This document shows, in pieces, positions 1 to 8,006 of a DNA stretch of 32,676 nucleotides. A program made the translations under genes and the position numbers. The first letter of the stretch is position 1, and the number at the start of each line of letters is the position of its first letter. Source of the stretch: Elusimicrobiales bacterium (GTDB lineage: Bacteria > Elusimicrobiota > Elusimicrobia > Elusimicrobiales > UBA9959); NCBI GenBank assembly GCA_023701245.1, contig JAMPXK010000025.1, positions 1 to 32,676 on the forward strand. Reading direction: 5' to 3'. The notes below the pieces were generated by a model. It worked only from the letters and a program-made list of their open reading frames with translations, searched no databases and was not told the DNA's origin.

Positions 1-15
1 TATGGGGGCAAGGTG

Positions 16-21
16 TATAAT
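16..21 (+). promoter_or_regulatory. -10 box of the hrcA operon promoter
   Basis: A perfect TATAAT lies at 16-21, directly preceded by TG. It sits 47 bases before the hrcA start codon and just upstream of the CIRCE-like operator, as in heat-shock operons repressed by HrcA. The -35 element would fall at or before the first base of the window and cannot be judged. Confidence 0.7.
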
Positions 22-25
22 ATTT

Positions 26-52
26 TTGGCAAACATGTATTCCGAGTGCTAA
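26..52 (+). promoter_or_regulatory. Degenerate CIRCE operator (HrcA binding site)
   Basis: The consensus CIRCE is TTAGCACTC-N9-GAGTGCTAA. Here the right arm GAGTGCTAA at 44-52 is perfect, the spacer 35-43 is exactly 9 bases, and the left arm 26-34 reads TTGGCAAAC, matching 6 of 9 positions. It lies across the expected transcription start of hrcA, so autorepression of the operon by HrcA is the natural reading. The weak left arm may lower affinity. Confidence 0.82.
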
Positions 53-68
53 TTAAAAGGAAAAGGCT

Positions 69-1178
69 ATGAGGGTACTAAAACCGGAAGTGGCGCAGGA
101 CAGGAAAGAGAAGATCCTTAACTGGGTTATCTACAACTATGTCAGCACCGGCCGCCCGGTCAGCTCCGAACTTATAGCCGAAGAAGGCCGCTTCAACATT
201 TCCAGCGCCACTATAAGGAATATACTTAAGGAACTGGAATCCGAAGGTTACCTTTACCAGGCCCATACCTCCGGCGGCCGCCTGCCTTCGGACAAAGGCT
301 ACCGCGCCTACGTGGACAATGTCCAGCGCATGCAGCTGCTGGCCGCCAACGAGAAGGAGCGCCTGGAGAACGAATACGACCGCCGCGTGGAGCAGCTCGA
401 CGGCTTCCTCAAGCACACCTCGCGCATGCTCGCCGACATGTCCAAGTGGGCTGGCTTCGTGATGAGCGCAGACATGGACCTCGACAGCGTCAAACGCCTG
501 GACCTGCTGGCCATGGGCCCCAAGAGCGTGCTGTCGGTCATGTTCGCGCATTCCGGCCTAATAAAGCACGCGGCCTTCTCCCTGGAGCATACCGCCGACA
601 AGGCCGCGGTCAAAGCCCTTTCGCTGCGCCTCAACCGGCGCCTCAAGGACCTGCCCATTTCCGACCTGCCGCAGGTCATCTTCAAGGAATTCCTTTCGAA
701 AGAAAAAGACAAGGGGCTTGAGGAACTGCTCCGGAAATTGGTGGAATACTTCCGGGGGTTCTCAAAGAGCGAAGACGCGCTTTACCTGGAAGGGTTGAGC
801 CGCATTTACTCCAACCTGGAAGACGGCAACGTGGAGGATATGCGCAATATCGCCAGGCTGCTGGAGGAGAAGGAACGCTTCTCCGGGCTGCTGCGCGAGC
901 GCCTGCGCGACTGCGCCCAGAAGACCAAGGCGCTGGCCGCTCCCGGCAAACGCCATATCGTGGACGTCACCATAGGGTCGGAGAACAGCCTGAAGGAGTT
1001 CAAGAACTTCAGCCTGGTCTCGAGCTCCTACTGCATGAACGACAAGGCCGTGGGACTGGTGGGCATCCTGGGCTACAAGCGCATGGAATACCCGCGCATG
1101 ATCTCCCTGGTGGATACCGTCAGTTCCATGATGGAAGACATGCTGGGCGAATGGGAAAAACTGGATTTCGAAGAGTAA
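69..1178 (+). CDS. hrcA: Heat-inducible transcription repressor HrcA
   Basis: HrcA represses chaperone operons by binding CIRCE and is kept active by GroEL in studied bacteria. The 369-residue product is slightly longer than the usual 340 or so. It begins with the family's winged-helix region (about residues 10-90, including ILNWVIYNYVSTGRPVSS and SSATIRNILKELE), followed by the GAF-like and dimerisation regions, ending with the typical G-x-L-G-x-x-R-M-x-Y-x-R segment near residue 340. The start at 69 is supported by the purine-rich AAGGAAAAGG just upstream. It is first in hrcA-grpE-dnaK-dnaJ and lies behind its own operator, so it probably controls itself. Identification is firm from sequence and context. 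Confidence 0.97.
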   Translation: MRVLKPEVAQDRKEKILNWVIYNYVSTGRPVSSELIAEEGRFNISSATIRNILKELESEGYLYQAHTSGGRLPSDKGYRAYVDNVQRMQLLAANEKERLENEYDRRVEQLDGFLKHTSRMLADMSKWAGFVMSADMDLDSVKRLDLLAMGPKSVLSVMFAHSGLIKHAAFSLEHTADKAAVKALSLRLNRRLKDLPISDLPQVIFKEFLSKEKDKGLEELLRKLVEYFRGFSKSEDALYLEGLSRIYSNLEDGNVEDMRNIARLLEEKERFSGLLRERLRDCAQKTKALAAPGKRHIVDVTIGSENSLKEFKNFSLVSSSYCMNDKAVGLVGILGYKRMEYPRMISLVDTVSSMMEDMLGEWEKLDFEE

Positions 1179-1182
1179 GGCT

Positions 1183-1806
1183 ATGAAAAACCATAAGGCG
1201 GAAGAGAAGAAGGCGAAGAAAGCGGAAGAACTGGACTGTGTCTGCGGGGCCGAGGCCCAGGCCATGGAGGCGGCGGGCAGCGAACTGGAAAAGCAGAAAA
1301 AGCAGTCCGAGGATTACTACAACCAGCTGCTGCGCCTGCAGGCCGACTTCGAGAACTACCGCAAGCGCGTGGAGAAGGAGAAGCCGGAACTTATTAAATA
1401 CGGCAAGGCCGACATCCTCATGCGCCTGCTGCCGCTCTACGACCTGCTGCTCGCGGCGCACAACCACGTGAACAACGCCAAGGACGGCGGAGGCAGCGAT
1501 GACGTGCTGAAGGGCCTGGAGATGATCTTCAAGGAGTTCTCCAAGGTATTCGAGGCGGAAGGCCTGCGCCCGATGGAGCCCGTGGGCAAACCCTACGACC
1601 CGATGGCCTCGGAGATCCTGGGGGTGGTGGAGGGGACGGACGAGAACGACGGGCTGGTTACGGAGGAGCTGCAGAAAGGCTTCTACTACGGCGAAAAGAT
1701 CCTCCGGCCCGCGCGGGTGAAGATATCCAAGAAGAAAGCCAAACCGGCGCCGGAGCCAGAAACGAAGCCTGAGGCGAAGCCGGAAGAGCCGCTGGAAGAA
1801 AATTGA
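1183..1806 (+). CDS. grpE: Nucleotide exchange factor GrpE
   Basis: GrpE releases ADP from DnaK in the cytoplasmic Hsp70 cycle. The 207-residue product has a charged N-terminal region, then a long helix (about 30-80) with the family pattern LLRLQADFENYRKRVEKE, then the C-terminal beta domain with GLRPMEPVGKPYDP and the ending YYGEKILRPARVKIS. A Lys/Pro/Glu-rich tail of about 23 residues follows the conserved domain and looks unstructured. The start codon lies 4 bases after the hrcA stop, with TAAGG as a modest ribosome site that overlaps that stop, so the two are likely translationally coupled. Confidence 0.96.
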   Translation: MKNHKAEEKKAKKAEELDCVCGAEAQAMEAAGSELEKQKKQSEDYYNQLLRLQADFENYRKRVEKEKPELIKYGKADILMRLLPLYDLLLAAHNHVNNAKDGGGSDDVLKGLEMIFKEFSKVFEAEGLRPMEPVGKPYDPMASEILGVVEGTDENDGLVTEELQKGFYYGEKILRPARVKISKKKAKPAPEPETKPEAKPEEPLEEN

Positions 1807-1838
1807 ATTCGCAGTAACTTAATTTGGAGGAAACACAT

Positions 1839-3698
1839 ATGGCAAAGATAATAGGAATAGACCTCGGTACATCTAACACCGCCGCGGCGGTGATGGAAGG
1901 CGGAAAAGTCACCATCATCCCGTCGGCCGAAGGCACCAGCCTGGGCGGGAAGGCTTTCCCGTCCTACGTGGCCTTCGCCAAGGACGGCCAGATGCTGGTG
2001 GGTGAACCCGCCCGCAGGCAGGCCGTCGCCAACCCGGAAGGCACCGTCGCCGCTTTCAAGCGCAAGATGGGCACCGAGCACAAATACAAGATAGCCGGCA
2101 AGGAATTCACTCCCCCGCAGCTGGCGGCGTTCCTGCTGCAGAAGGTCAAGCGCGACGCCGAGGCGTTCCTGGGCGAAAAAGTGGAGAAGGCCGTCATCAC
2201 CGTGCCCGCCTACTTCAACGACAACCAGCGCCAGGCCACCAAGGACGCCGGCACCATCGCCGGCCTGGAAGTGGTCCGCCTGGTCAACGAGCCCACCGCG
2301 GCCGCGCTGGCCTACGGTATCGATAAGGAAGGCAAGGACCAGAAGATCATGGTGTTCGACCTGGGCGGCGGTACGCTGGACGTGACCATCATGGAGCTGG
2401 GCAAGGAAGGCACGTTCGACGTGATCTCCACCTCCGGCGACACGCAGCTGGGCGGCACCGACATGGACCGCGCGCTGGTGGAGTTCATCGCCGGCGAGTT
2501 CCGCAAGGACACCGGCATCGACCTGATGGGCGACGCCACCGCCACGCAGCGCATCAAGGAAGCCGCCGAGAAGGCCAAGATCGAGCTCTCCACCACCATG
2601 GAGACCGAGATCAACCTGCCGTTCATCTCGGCCGACGCCTCGGGCCCCAAGCACATGGCGCTCAAACTCAGCCGCGCCCGCCTGGAATCCCTGGTGGAAG
2701 GCATCGTCAAGCGCTGCCAGAAGTCCATAGACACGGCCCTGGCCGACGCCAAGCTCAAGACCTCGGACATCAGCCGCATCATCCTCGTCGGCGGCCCCAC
2801 CCGCATGCCCATCGTGCAGAAGTTCATGGAAGAGTACGTGGGCAAGAAGATAGAGCACGGCGTGGACCCGATGGAGTGCGTGGCCAGCGGCGCCGCCGTG
2901 CAGGCCGCGGTGCTCACGGGCGACGTGAAGGACGTGCTGCTGCTCGACGTTACCCCGCTGTCGCTGGGCATCGAGACCCTCGGTTCCGTGATGACCCGGC
3001 TGATAGACAAGAATACCACCATCCCGGCCAAGAAGTCGCAGGTGTTCTCCACCGCGGCCGACAACCAGCCCGCCGTCACCATCCACGTGCTGCAGGGCGA
3101 GCGCGCCATGGCCGGCGACAACGTGTCGCTGGGCAAGTTCGACCTGGACGGCATTCCCCCGGCGCCCCGCGGTACGCCGCAGATAGAGGTGACGTTCGAT
3201 ATCGACGCCAACGGCATCCTGCAGGTGCACGCCAAGGACCTGGGGACCGGCAAGGCGCAGCACATCACCATCAGCGCGCCCAATAAGCTGAGCAAGGAAG
3301 ATATCGACAAGTTCATGAAGCAGGCCGAACAGTTCGCCGACGCGGACAAGAAGTACAAGGAGAAGGTGGAGGCCAAGAACGAGGCCGACGCCGTGCTCTA
3401 TACCACGGAAAAGGCCCTGAAGGAACACGGCGACAAGATCAGCCAGGACGAACGGCTGGCCGTTGACCGCGCCATGGGCGAACTGAAGGAAGCCCTTAAG
3501 GGCGACGACCTGGACAAGGTCAAGAAGGCCAAGGACAGCCTGATACAGGTCTCCCAGAAGCTGGGCGAGGCCGTGTACAAGGCCGCCCAGGCCAAGGCCG
3601 GCCCCGGCGCAGGCCCGCAGCCCGAGGGCGCCAAGGCCCATGCCGGCGGCAAGGAAGACGTGGTGGACGCGGAAGTGGTGGACGAGAACAAGAAGTAA
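1839..3698 (+). CDS. dnaK: Chaperone DnaK (Hsp70)
   Basis: The central ATP-dependent chaperone, 619 residues from the ATG at 1839; that start is chosen because GGAGG lies at 1826-1830 and the protein then opens with [14 protein letters not shown]. Visible Hsp70 landmarks are the phosphate loops ([11 protein letters not shown] and [11 protein letters not shown]), the [10 protein letters not shown] segment, the linker [13 protein letters not shown], the substrate-binding domain, the helical lid and a [10 protein letters not shown]-type C terminus. Between KRKMG and PPQ there are only 13 residues, so the roughly 24-residue insertion of E. coli-type DnaK is absent, as in Bacillus. [15 protein letters not shown] also differs from the common VNPDEVVAIGAA. 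Co-transcribed with grpE; a hairpin follows the gene. Confidence 0.98.
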   Translation: MAKIIGIDLGTSNTAAAVMEGGKVTIIPSAEGTSLGGKAFPSYVAFAKDGQMLVGEPARRQAVANPEGTVAAFKRKMGTEHKYKIAGKEFTPPQLAAFLLQKVKRDAEAFLGEKVEKAVITVPAYFNDNQRQATKDAGTIAGLEVVRLVNEPTAAALAYGIDKEGKDQKIMVFDLGGGTLDVTIMELGKEGTFDVISTSGDTQLGGTDMDRALVEFIAGEFRKDTGIDLMGDATATQRIKEAAEKAKIELSTTMETEINLPFISADASGPKHMALKLSRARLESLVEGIVKRCQKSIDTALADAKLKTSDISRIILVGGPTRMPIVQKFMEEYVGKKIEHGVDPMECVASGAAVQAAVLTGDVKDVLLLDVTPLSLGIETLGSVMTRLIDKNTTIPAKKSQVFSTAADNQPAVTIHVLQGERAMAGDNVSLGKFDLDGIPPAPRGTPQIEVTFDIDANGILQVHAKDLGTGKAQHITISAPNKLSKEDIDKFMKQAEQFADADKKYKEKVEAKNEADAVLYTTEKALKEHGDKISQDERLAVDRAMGELKEALKGDDLDKVKKAKDSLIQVSQKLGEAVYKAAQAKAGPGAGPQPEGAKAHAGGKEDVVDAEVVDENKK

Positions 3699-3717
3699 AG
3701 TTCCCGGCGGTCCTATC

Positions 3718-3772
3718 GGCGGGTAGCGCCCAGGCAGGCCCTGGCGCTATCCGCCTGACCGCTTATGCGGTC
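3718..3772 (+). other. Intergenic hairpins between dnaK and dnaJ
   Basis: A strong imperfect hairpin forms from 3718-3734 with 3740-3755: GGCGGGTAGCGCC pairs with GGCGCTATCCGCC (one G-T pair), and the stem extends by 3 pairs past a bulged C. A second 6-bp hairpin (GACCGC, loop TTAT, GCGGTC) spans 3757-3772. No T-tract follows, so this is not a classical Rho-independent terminator. It could attenuate or stabilise the mRNA so that dnaK is made in excess over dnaJ; that role is inference. Confidence 0.6.
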
Positions 3773-3786
3773 CGGCAGTACTTTTG

Positions 3787-3792
3787 TAGAAT
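3787..3792 (+). promoter_or_regulatory. Possible -10 box upstream of dnaJ
   Basis: TAGAAT at 3787-3792, preceded by TTTTG, lies 15 bases before the dnaJ ATG. It resembles the TAGAAT boxes before xerC and tolC. No convincing -35 is visible. If used, the leader would be only about 9 bases, which fits the lack of a Shine-Dalgarno at dnaJ. Confidence 0.4.
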
Positions 3793-3807
3793 TTACCCTG
3801 TAAATAT

Positions 3808-4935
3808 ATGGCATCAAACGATTACTACCGTACCCTGGGCGTGGCGCGCAACGCGGGCCCCGACGAGATCAAGTCGGCCTACCGCAAACTGGCGCTGAAG
3901 CACCATCCCGACCGCAACCAGGGCAACAGCGAGTCAGAATCCGTTTTCAAGGAGATCAACGAGGCGTACGAAGTCCTTTCCACCCCGGAGAAGAGGCAGA
4001 TCTACGACCAGTACGGCGCGGAGGGCCTCAAGGCCGGCGCCGGCGGGCGCGGCGGGTTCGGCGGCTTCCAGGGAGCGGACCTGGGCGACATGTTCGGGGA
4101 CCTGTTCGAGAACCTTTTTACCCAGGGCCAGGGCGGCGGCCGCGGCCGGCCGCGCTCGCGGCGGGGCGCGGACCTTAAGTACGAGGCCGAAATAACGCTG
4201 GAAGAAGCCTTCTCCGGCGTAAAAGTGCCTATCAATTTCGAGCGGACCGAGGTCTGCCAGGAATGCGACGGCACGGGAGCCCGCGGAAAATCCGGCATCA
4301 AGAAGTGCCCTACCTGCCATGGCGCAGGGCGCGTGCAGTATTCGCAGGGCTTTTTCGCCTTCAGTCAGGCCTGTCCCGACTGCGGCGGCCAGGGCGAGGT
4401 GATCTCCAGCCCCTGCAAGGCCTGCGCCGGCGCGGGCCGCCAGAAGAAGAACGCCACTATCAATATCAAGATCCCGGCGGGCGTGGAGGAGGGGTCCGTG
4501 CTGCGCGTCTCCGGCGGCGGCGACGCGGGCATGAAGGGCGGGGATTCGGGGGACCTCTACGTGCAGGTCCGCCTTAAGCATCACCCGCATTTCGAGCGCA
4601 GCGGCAGGGACCTGGTCTACGAATGCCCCGTCCAGGTCTGGCAGGCCGCGCTGGGCGGGGAAACGGAAGTGCCGGTGATAGAAGGCGGCCGCGTGAAGAT
4701 CCGCATCCCCCAGGCCACGCAGCACGGCAAGGTTTTCCGCGTGCACGACCAGGGCATGCCTTCGCCCGGCGGCAAGGTCCGGGGCGACCTGCTGGTGCGG
4801 GTGAAACTCGAGGTCCCGCACGACCTTACGCCGCGCCAGCGCGAACTGTTCGAGGAACTGGCCCGCCTGGGCGGCCACGAAACGCCGCTCCCCGGAGATA
4901 AAGAGAAAGGATTTTTCAAAAAGATACTGGGCTGA
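3808..4935 (+). CDS. dnaJ: Co-chaperone DnaJ (Hsp40)
   Basis: DnaJ stimulates the DnaK ATPase and delivers substrates. The 375-residue protein is a complete type I Hsp40: a J-domain (residues 4-70) with the HPD motif at 33-35, a Gly/Phe-rich stretch (about 75-112), four zinc-binding repeats ([32 protein letters not shown]), and two C-terminal beta domains with the usual ending [10 protein letters not shown]. The ATG at 3808 gives the correct N terminus, but no Shine-Dalgarno precedes it, unlike dnaK. Its stop codon overlaps the rsmE start by one base (TGATG), implying coupled translation. Confidence 0.98.
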   Translation: MASNDYYRTLGVARNAGPDEIKSAYRKLALKHHPDRNQGNSESESVFKEINEAYEVLSTPEKRQIYDQYGAEGLKAGAGGRGGFGGFQGADLGDMFGDLFENLFTQGQGGGRGRPRSRRGADLKYEAEITLEEAFSGVKVPINFERTEVCQECDGTGARGKSGIKKCPTCHGAGRVQYSQGFFAFSQACPDCGGQGEVISSPCKACAGAGRQKKNATINIKIPAGVEEGSVLRVSGGGDAGMKGGDSGDLYVQVRLKHHPHFERSGRDLVYECPVQVWQAALGGETEVPVIEGGRVKIRIPQATQHGKVFRVHDQGMPSPGGKVRGDLLVRVKLEVPHDLTPRQRELFEELARLGGHETPLPGDKEKGFFKKILG

Positions 4936-5645
4936 TGCCGCAATACTATATCCCTTCCGAACGCATCCGCGCCGGCGAGTTCGCCGCCGGGCCCGACGAG
5001 TCCAACCATATCGCCAGGGCCGCCCGCGCGCGCGTAGGCGACGAGATAGAGATCTTCGACGGCAAGGGGGGGCGCTACCTGGCGGTGGTGAAGTCCCTGG
5101 CCGGCGGCCTGGTCACCGGTTCCGTCAAAGGCCCGCTTCCCAGCCCGGAGTACAAGACCAGGCTCACGCTCTGTTTCGCGGTGGTGGCCAAGCCGGCGCT
5201 GGAGGACATCCTGGAGCATTGCACCGAAGCCGGCGTGGACGTGTTCCAGCCCGTCATGGCATCCAGGGTACAATTCGACCTGTTCAGCGATTGGGAACGG
5301 CGCGCCGCCAGGCTCGCCCAGGTGGTGCTGGCCGCGGCCAAGCAGTGCGGCCGCGGGCTGCTGCCGGAAGTGCGCAAGCCGGAGAAGTTCGACGACCTGC
5401 TGGCCGCCGGCGGCGCGGCGGTACTGGCCTCTGCGGACGGCGAAGGTCCCGACGAGGCCGTGAAGAAACTGGCCGGCGTGAGGGAGATAAAACTTTTTGT
5501 GGGGCCCGAGGGCGGGTTTACGAAAGGAGAACTGGAATTCGCGCGCGCGGGCGGCGCGGGGACCATGAACCTGGGGCTCTATACGTTGAGGGCGGAATCG
5601 GCCTGCCTGGCCGCGTCTTCCGCGCTGCTGACCCGCCTGGGCTAA
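4935..5645 (+). CDS. rsmE: 16S rRNA (uracil-1498-N3)-methyltransferase RsmE
   Basis: RsmE methylates U1498 of 16S rRNA in the 30S subunit using S-adenosylmethionine. The 236-residue product has the N-terminal PUA-like region (about 1-75, including GDEIEIFDGKG) and a C-terminal SPOUT knot with CTEAGVDVFQPVMASR, LFVGPEGGFTKGELEFA and LGLYTLRAESACLAA, the RsmE signature. It follows dnaJ with a one-base overlap. In Bacillus the orthologue (yqeU) sits in the same dnaK operon downstream of prmA (yqeT); here prmA is missing. It ends 4 bp from the convergent response regulator, with no visible terminator between them. Confidence 0.95.
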   Translation: MPQYYIPSERIRAGEFAAGPDESNHIARAARARVGDEIEIFDGKGGRYLAVVKSLAGGLVTGSVKGPLPSPEYKTRLTLCFAVVAKPALEDILEHCTEAGVDVFQPVMASRVQFDLFSDWERRAARLAQVVLAAAKQCGRGLLPEVRKPEKFDDLLAAGGAAVLASADGEGPDEAVKKLAGVREIKLFVGPEGGFTKGELEFARAGGAGTMNLGLYTLRAESACLAASSALLTRLG

Positions 5646-5649
5646 AACC

Positions 5650-6099
5650 TTACTTCTGGACCGTATCCGGTTTCTTTGCCGGCGCGGCGTACCGGCTGAA
5701 GGAAGCGCGCAGCATTAATTTTTCCTTCTCGTTCTTTTCAAGAAGCTTGGAGACCGCGCTGCGCAGGTCGGCTATCTGTATGGGTTTGTTCAGGTAAAGT
5801 TCCGCCCGGGCGCCCAGGTTGCCCTCTATGCGGGCCTCGTTGGTGGTGTTCCCGGTAAGGATGATCACCTTGGTGTGGCGGGTGCGGGGATTGTCTTTTA
5901 TGGCCTTGCAGACTTCCAGGCCGCTTATATCCGGCAGCCCCAGATCTATGATGGCGAGGTCCAGCGGCACTTCCTTTATCCAGTTCACGGCCGTTTCGCC
6001 TTTTTCGGCCGCTATGACCATGTAGCCCTGTGATTCCAAGGCGTGCTTGAGCAGATTAAGGAACGACGTCTCGTCGTCAACCAGCAGTATCTTGTTCAT
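5650..6099 (-). CDS. Single-domain (CheY-like) response regulator
   Basis: The 149-residue protein is essentially a lone receiver domain. It carries the acidic pair D8-D9, the phospho-acceptor D52 (in IIDLGLPD), the switch T82 (in LTGNT) and K105 (in LNKP). A basic and Ala/Pro-containing tail of about 30 residues follows, too short for a DNA-binding output domain. It therefore probably acts by protein contact or as a phosphorelay intermediate. No histidine kinase is adjacent; the nearest is at 11498-13426 on the other strand. The start at 6099 is supported by GGGGAGAG on the minus strand. Its 3' end converges on rsmE. Confidence 0.93.
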   Translation of the reverse strand: MNKILLVDDETSFLNLLKHALESQGYMVIAAEKGETAVNWIKEVPLDLAIIDLGLPDISGLEVCKAIKDNPRTRHTKVIILTGNTTNEARIEGNLGARAELYLNKPIQIADLRSAVSKLLEKNEKEKLMLRASFSRYAAPAKKPDTVQK

Positions 6100-6126
6100 A
6101 GAACTCTCCCCTGTAACCTTAAGCAG

Positions 6127-6135
6127 ACTATACCA
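6127..6135 (-). promoter_or_regulatory. Extended -10 promoter of the response regulator
   Basis: Read on the minus strand this is TGGTATAGT, an extended -10 element (TG-N-TATAGT), ending 27 bases before the start codon at 6099. No good -35 is present at the 17-base spacing. Confidence 0.5.
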
Positions 6136-6184
6136 TAAAACCGCCGCCGCGGGATTTGACTTTGGTCACAGTACCTTTAGGCCC

Positions 6185-6213
6185 TTGCCGGGGCCTTTTG
6201 CATATGGTAGAAG
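6185..6213 (+). promoter_or_regulatory. Promoter of the 6256 gene
   Basis: TTGCCG at 6185-6190 and TAGAAG at 6208-6213 are separated by exactly 17 bases, and TGG precedes the -10. It lies 42 bases before the start at 6256 and is probably the first promoter of the long plus-strand run. Confidence 0.5.
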
Positions 6214-6255
6214 ATATATAGAGCTTTACAATAACGCCCGCCTGTGAGGAGAACC

Positions 6256-6564
6256 ATGATAGACCTTAAACCGCTGCACCTGCGCAAAGTAAAAAAGGTC
6301 CTGTCCGGCAACGTTCCGGAGTACGGGGTGCTGGTTTACGGCCCCAGGGCCTCCGGCACGGCCAAGACCTATTCCTATCTGGACCTGGCCATAATGGCCG
6401 ACAAACCGCTGGGCGAACCGCGCATGCAGAAGATAGCCGCCGACTTCGCGGCCTCGGGGCTGCCCTTCCGGGTGGAAACCATCGACTGGGCGGCTACCGG
6501 CGCCAGTTTCCGCAAGGAGATCCGCAAGAGCGGCGTTCCCATACAGAATTCAGTTAAAAAATAG
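6256..6564 (+). CDS. Small nucleotidyltransferase-like (MNT) protein, catalytic motif altered
   Basis: The ATG at 6256 follows GAGGAG at 6246-6251, giving 102 residues. The layout matches minimal nucleotidyltransferases of the pol-beta fold: a G-S-x-A/T turn, then S-D-x-D-L, then a V-D-x-I-D-W strand and a final helix ending GVPIQ. Here the turn reads GPRASGTA (P30 in place of Ser) and the next motif reads SYLDL (Y41 in place of the first catalytic Asp; D43 kept). The Tyr codon TAT is one base away from GAT. Such proteins often act as antitoxins beside a HEPN toxin, but no HEPN gene is adjacent. It is probably catalytically inactive; the function is unknown. Confidence 0.75.
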   Translation: MIDLKPLHLRKVKKVLSGNVPEYGVLVYGPRASGTAKTYSYLDLAIMADKPLGEPRMQKIAADFAASGLPFRVETIDWAATGASFRKEIRKSGVPIQNSVKK

Positions 6565-6592
6565 TCCTTAGCCCGTTCACGGAACGCGCGCA

Positions 6593-6620
6593 CCACCCCG
6601 ACACCAGGTTGTCGGGGTGG
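6593..6620 (+). terminator. Perfect hairpin downstream of the MNT gene
   Basis: CCACCCCGACA at 6593-6603 pairs perfectly over 11 bp with TGTCGGGGTGG at 6610-6620 around a 6-base loop. The following bases TCTGCTATGC do not form a proper T-tract. It may be a weak terminator after the MNT gene or a leader structure for mtaB. Confidence 0.45.
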
Positions 6621-6675
6621 TCTGCTATGCTATTGCCGGGAGAGGAAGAGCCGGGCGCCGGTAAAAAGGTAAAAT

Positions 6676-7923
6676 ATGAAGGTGAAAGTTTATTTCAAAA
6701 CCGTCGGATGCCGGGTCAACCAGGTGGAGACCGAGAGCCTGCGCGAGAAGTTCGCCTCCCTGGGCCACCAGGCCGCCGAGTCCCCCGAAGAGGCCGACCT
6801 GGTAGTGCTAAATACCTGTTCCGTCACCGCCAAGGCCGACAGGGACTGCCTGGCCTTCCTGCGCCGGACTGCCGCCGCCAACCCGGGGGCTTCCATCGCC
6901 GTGACCGGCTGCCTCGCCACGCTGGAGCCGGGCAAAATACTGGCAGCCGTCCCCGGCGCCGCGCTCTTCTCCAACAAGGACAAGGAAAGTATCCCGGCCG
7001 CCCTGTGCGGCACTCCGGCCGCCGCGGACTTTTTTTCGGTCACTAAATTCCAGGGCAAGGCCAGGGCTTTCATAAAAGTGCAGGACGGCTGCGACCTGAA
7101 ATGCGCCTACTGCCTGGTCAACATAGCCCGCAACGAACTCCGCTCCAAGCCCAGCGCCGCCGCCGTAGCGGAGATACGCGCGCTCGCCGCCGGCGGCTTC
7201 GCCGAAATAGTCCTCTGCGGCACGCGCCTGGGTATTTACAAATGCCCGGTCACCGGCACGGGCCTGGCCGGCCTGCTGGAGCGGGTCTTCGCCCTGCCGG
7301 GGGATTTCCGGGTCAGGTTCTCGTCCATAGAATCCCAGGAACTGACGCCGGAACTGCTGCGGGTACTTAAAGCCGCCGGCCCCAGGTTCTGCGACTATTT
7401 CCACCTGCCGCTGCAGGCCGGCGCCGACCCTGTGCTGAAGGCCATGGGCCGCCTTTACGGTACCGCCCGCTACAGGGACAAAGTGGAGGAACTGCGGTCC
7501 ATTTTCCCCGGCGTCGGCGTCTACGCGGACATCATCGCCGGCTATCCTTCCGAGACCGAAGAGGATTTCGCCGCCGCGCTGTCTTATGTGCGGGAACTGG
7601 GCCTGTCCGGCCTCCACGTCTTCAGCTTTTCCGCGCGGCCGGGCACCCGCGCCGCGGCCCTGAAAGCCCTGCCTCCGGGGACCGTAGCTGCCCGTTCCGC
7701 CTCCCTGCGGGCCCTGGACGCGCAGCTGCGCGCCGCCTTCGCGGCGTCCATGCTGGGACGGGAGACGCTGGCTTTGGTGCTCAGGAACAAGGACGGGCGG
7801 GCGCTGGCGCTGGCCTCCAATTTTGTAAATCTGGAAATAGCCGGACCGCAGAAGGCGGGCACCCTGCTGCGCTGCCGCATCACCGCGGCCAGGCAGGGCG
7901 TCTGCCTGGCCGAAAAACTATGA
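6676..7923 (+). CDS. mtaB: tRNA methylthiotransferase, MtaB family
   Basis: This radical-SAM enzyme family adds a methylthio group to t6A37 of tRNAs that decode ANN codons. The 415-residue product has the N-terminal cluster-binding domain with C12, C48 and C79 (TVGCRVNQVETE, NTCSVTAKAD, VTGCLA), the radical-SAM CxxxCxxC at C139/C143/C146, the HLPLQAGAD segment, and a C-terminal TRAM-like domain. The opening TVGCRVNQ favours MtaB over MiaB or RimO. After the radical-SAM cysteines it reads LVNIARNELRSKP where relatives usually have a PYARG-like stretch, so the subfamily call is good but not certain. AAAAGG lies about 10 bases before the ATG. Bacillus keeps mtaB (yqeV) just after rsmE. Confidence 0.88.
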   Translation: MKVKVYFKTVGCRVNQVETESLREKFASLGHQAAESPEEADLVVLNTCSVTAKADRDCLAFLRRTAAANPGASIAVTGCLATLEPGKILAAVPGAALFSNKDKESIPAALCGTPAAADFFSVTKFQGKARAFIKVQDGCDLKCAYCLVNIARNELRSKPSAAAVAEIRALAAGGFAEIVLCGTRLGIYKCPVTGTGLAGLLERVFALPGDFRVRFSSIESQELTPELLRVLKAAGPRFCDYFHLPLQAGADPVLKAMGRLYGTARYRDKVEELRSIFPGVGVYADIIAGYPSETEEDFAAALSYVRELGLSGLHVFSFSARPGTRAAALKALPPGTVAARSASLRALDAQLRAAFAASMLGRETLALVLRNKDGRALALASNFVNLEIAGPQKAGTLLRCRITAARQGVCLAEKL

Positions 7924-7931
7924 AAAACGCG

Positions 7932-7960
7932 TTAATATTCCCCGGACAACTTGCTATAAT
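7932..7960 (+). promoter_or_regulatory. Promoter of the 8007-13426 gene unit
   Basis: TTAATA at 7932-7937 and a perfect TATAAT at 7955-7960 are 17 bases apart, with TTGC just before the -10. The surrounding CAACTTGCTATAATTA is nearly identical to the sequence before xerC (CAACTTGCTAGAATTA). The leader would be about 40 bases and AT-rich, with another TATTAT near 7985. Confidence 0.6.
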
Positions 7961-8006
7961 TAAAAAGTAAATCGCGTATATATATTATACCGGGGGCGGC
8001 AACTTT

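Noticed and set aside
1686-3641. A 651-codon minus-strand frame opposite dnaK
   Set aside because: It mirrors dnaK, has no recognisable motif, and its composition is that of an antisense shadow in GC-rich DNA.
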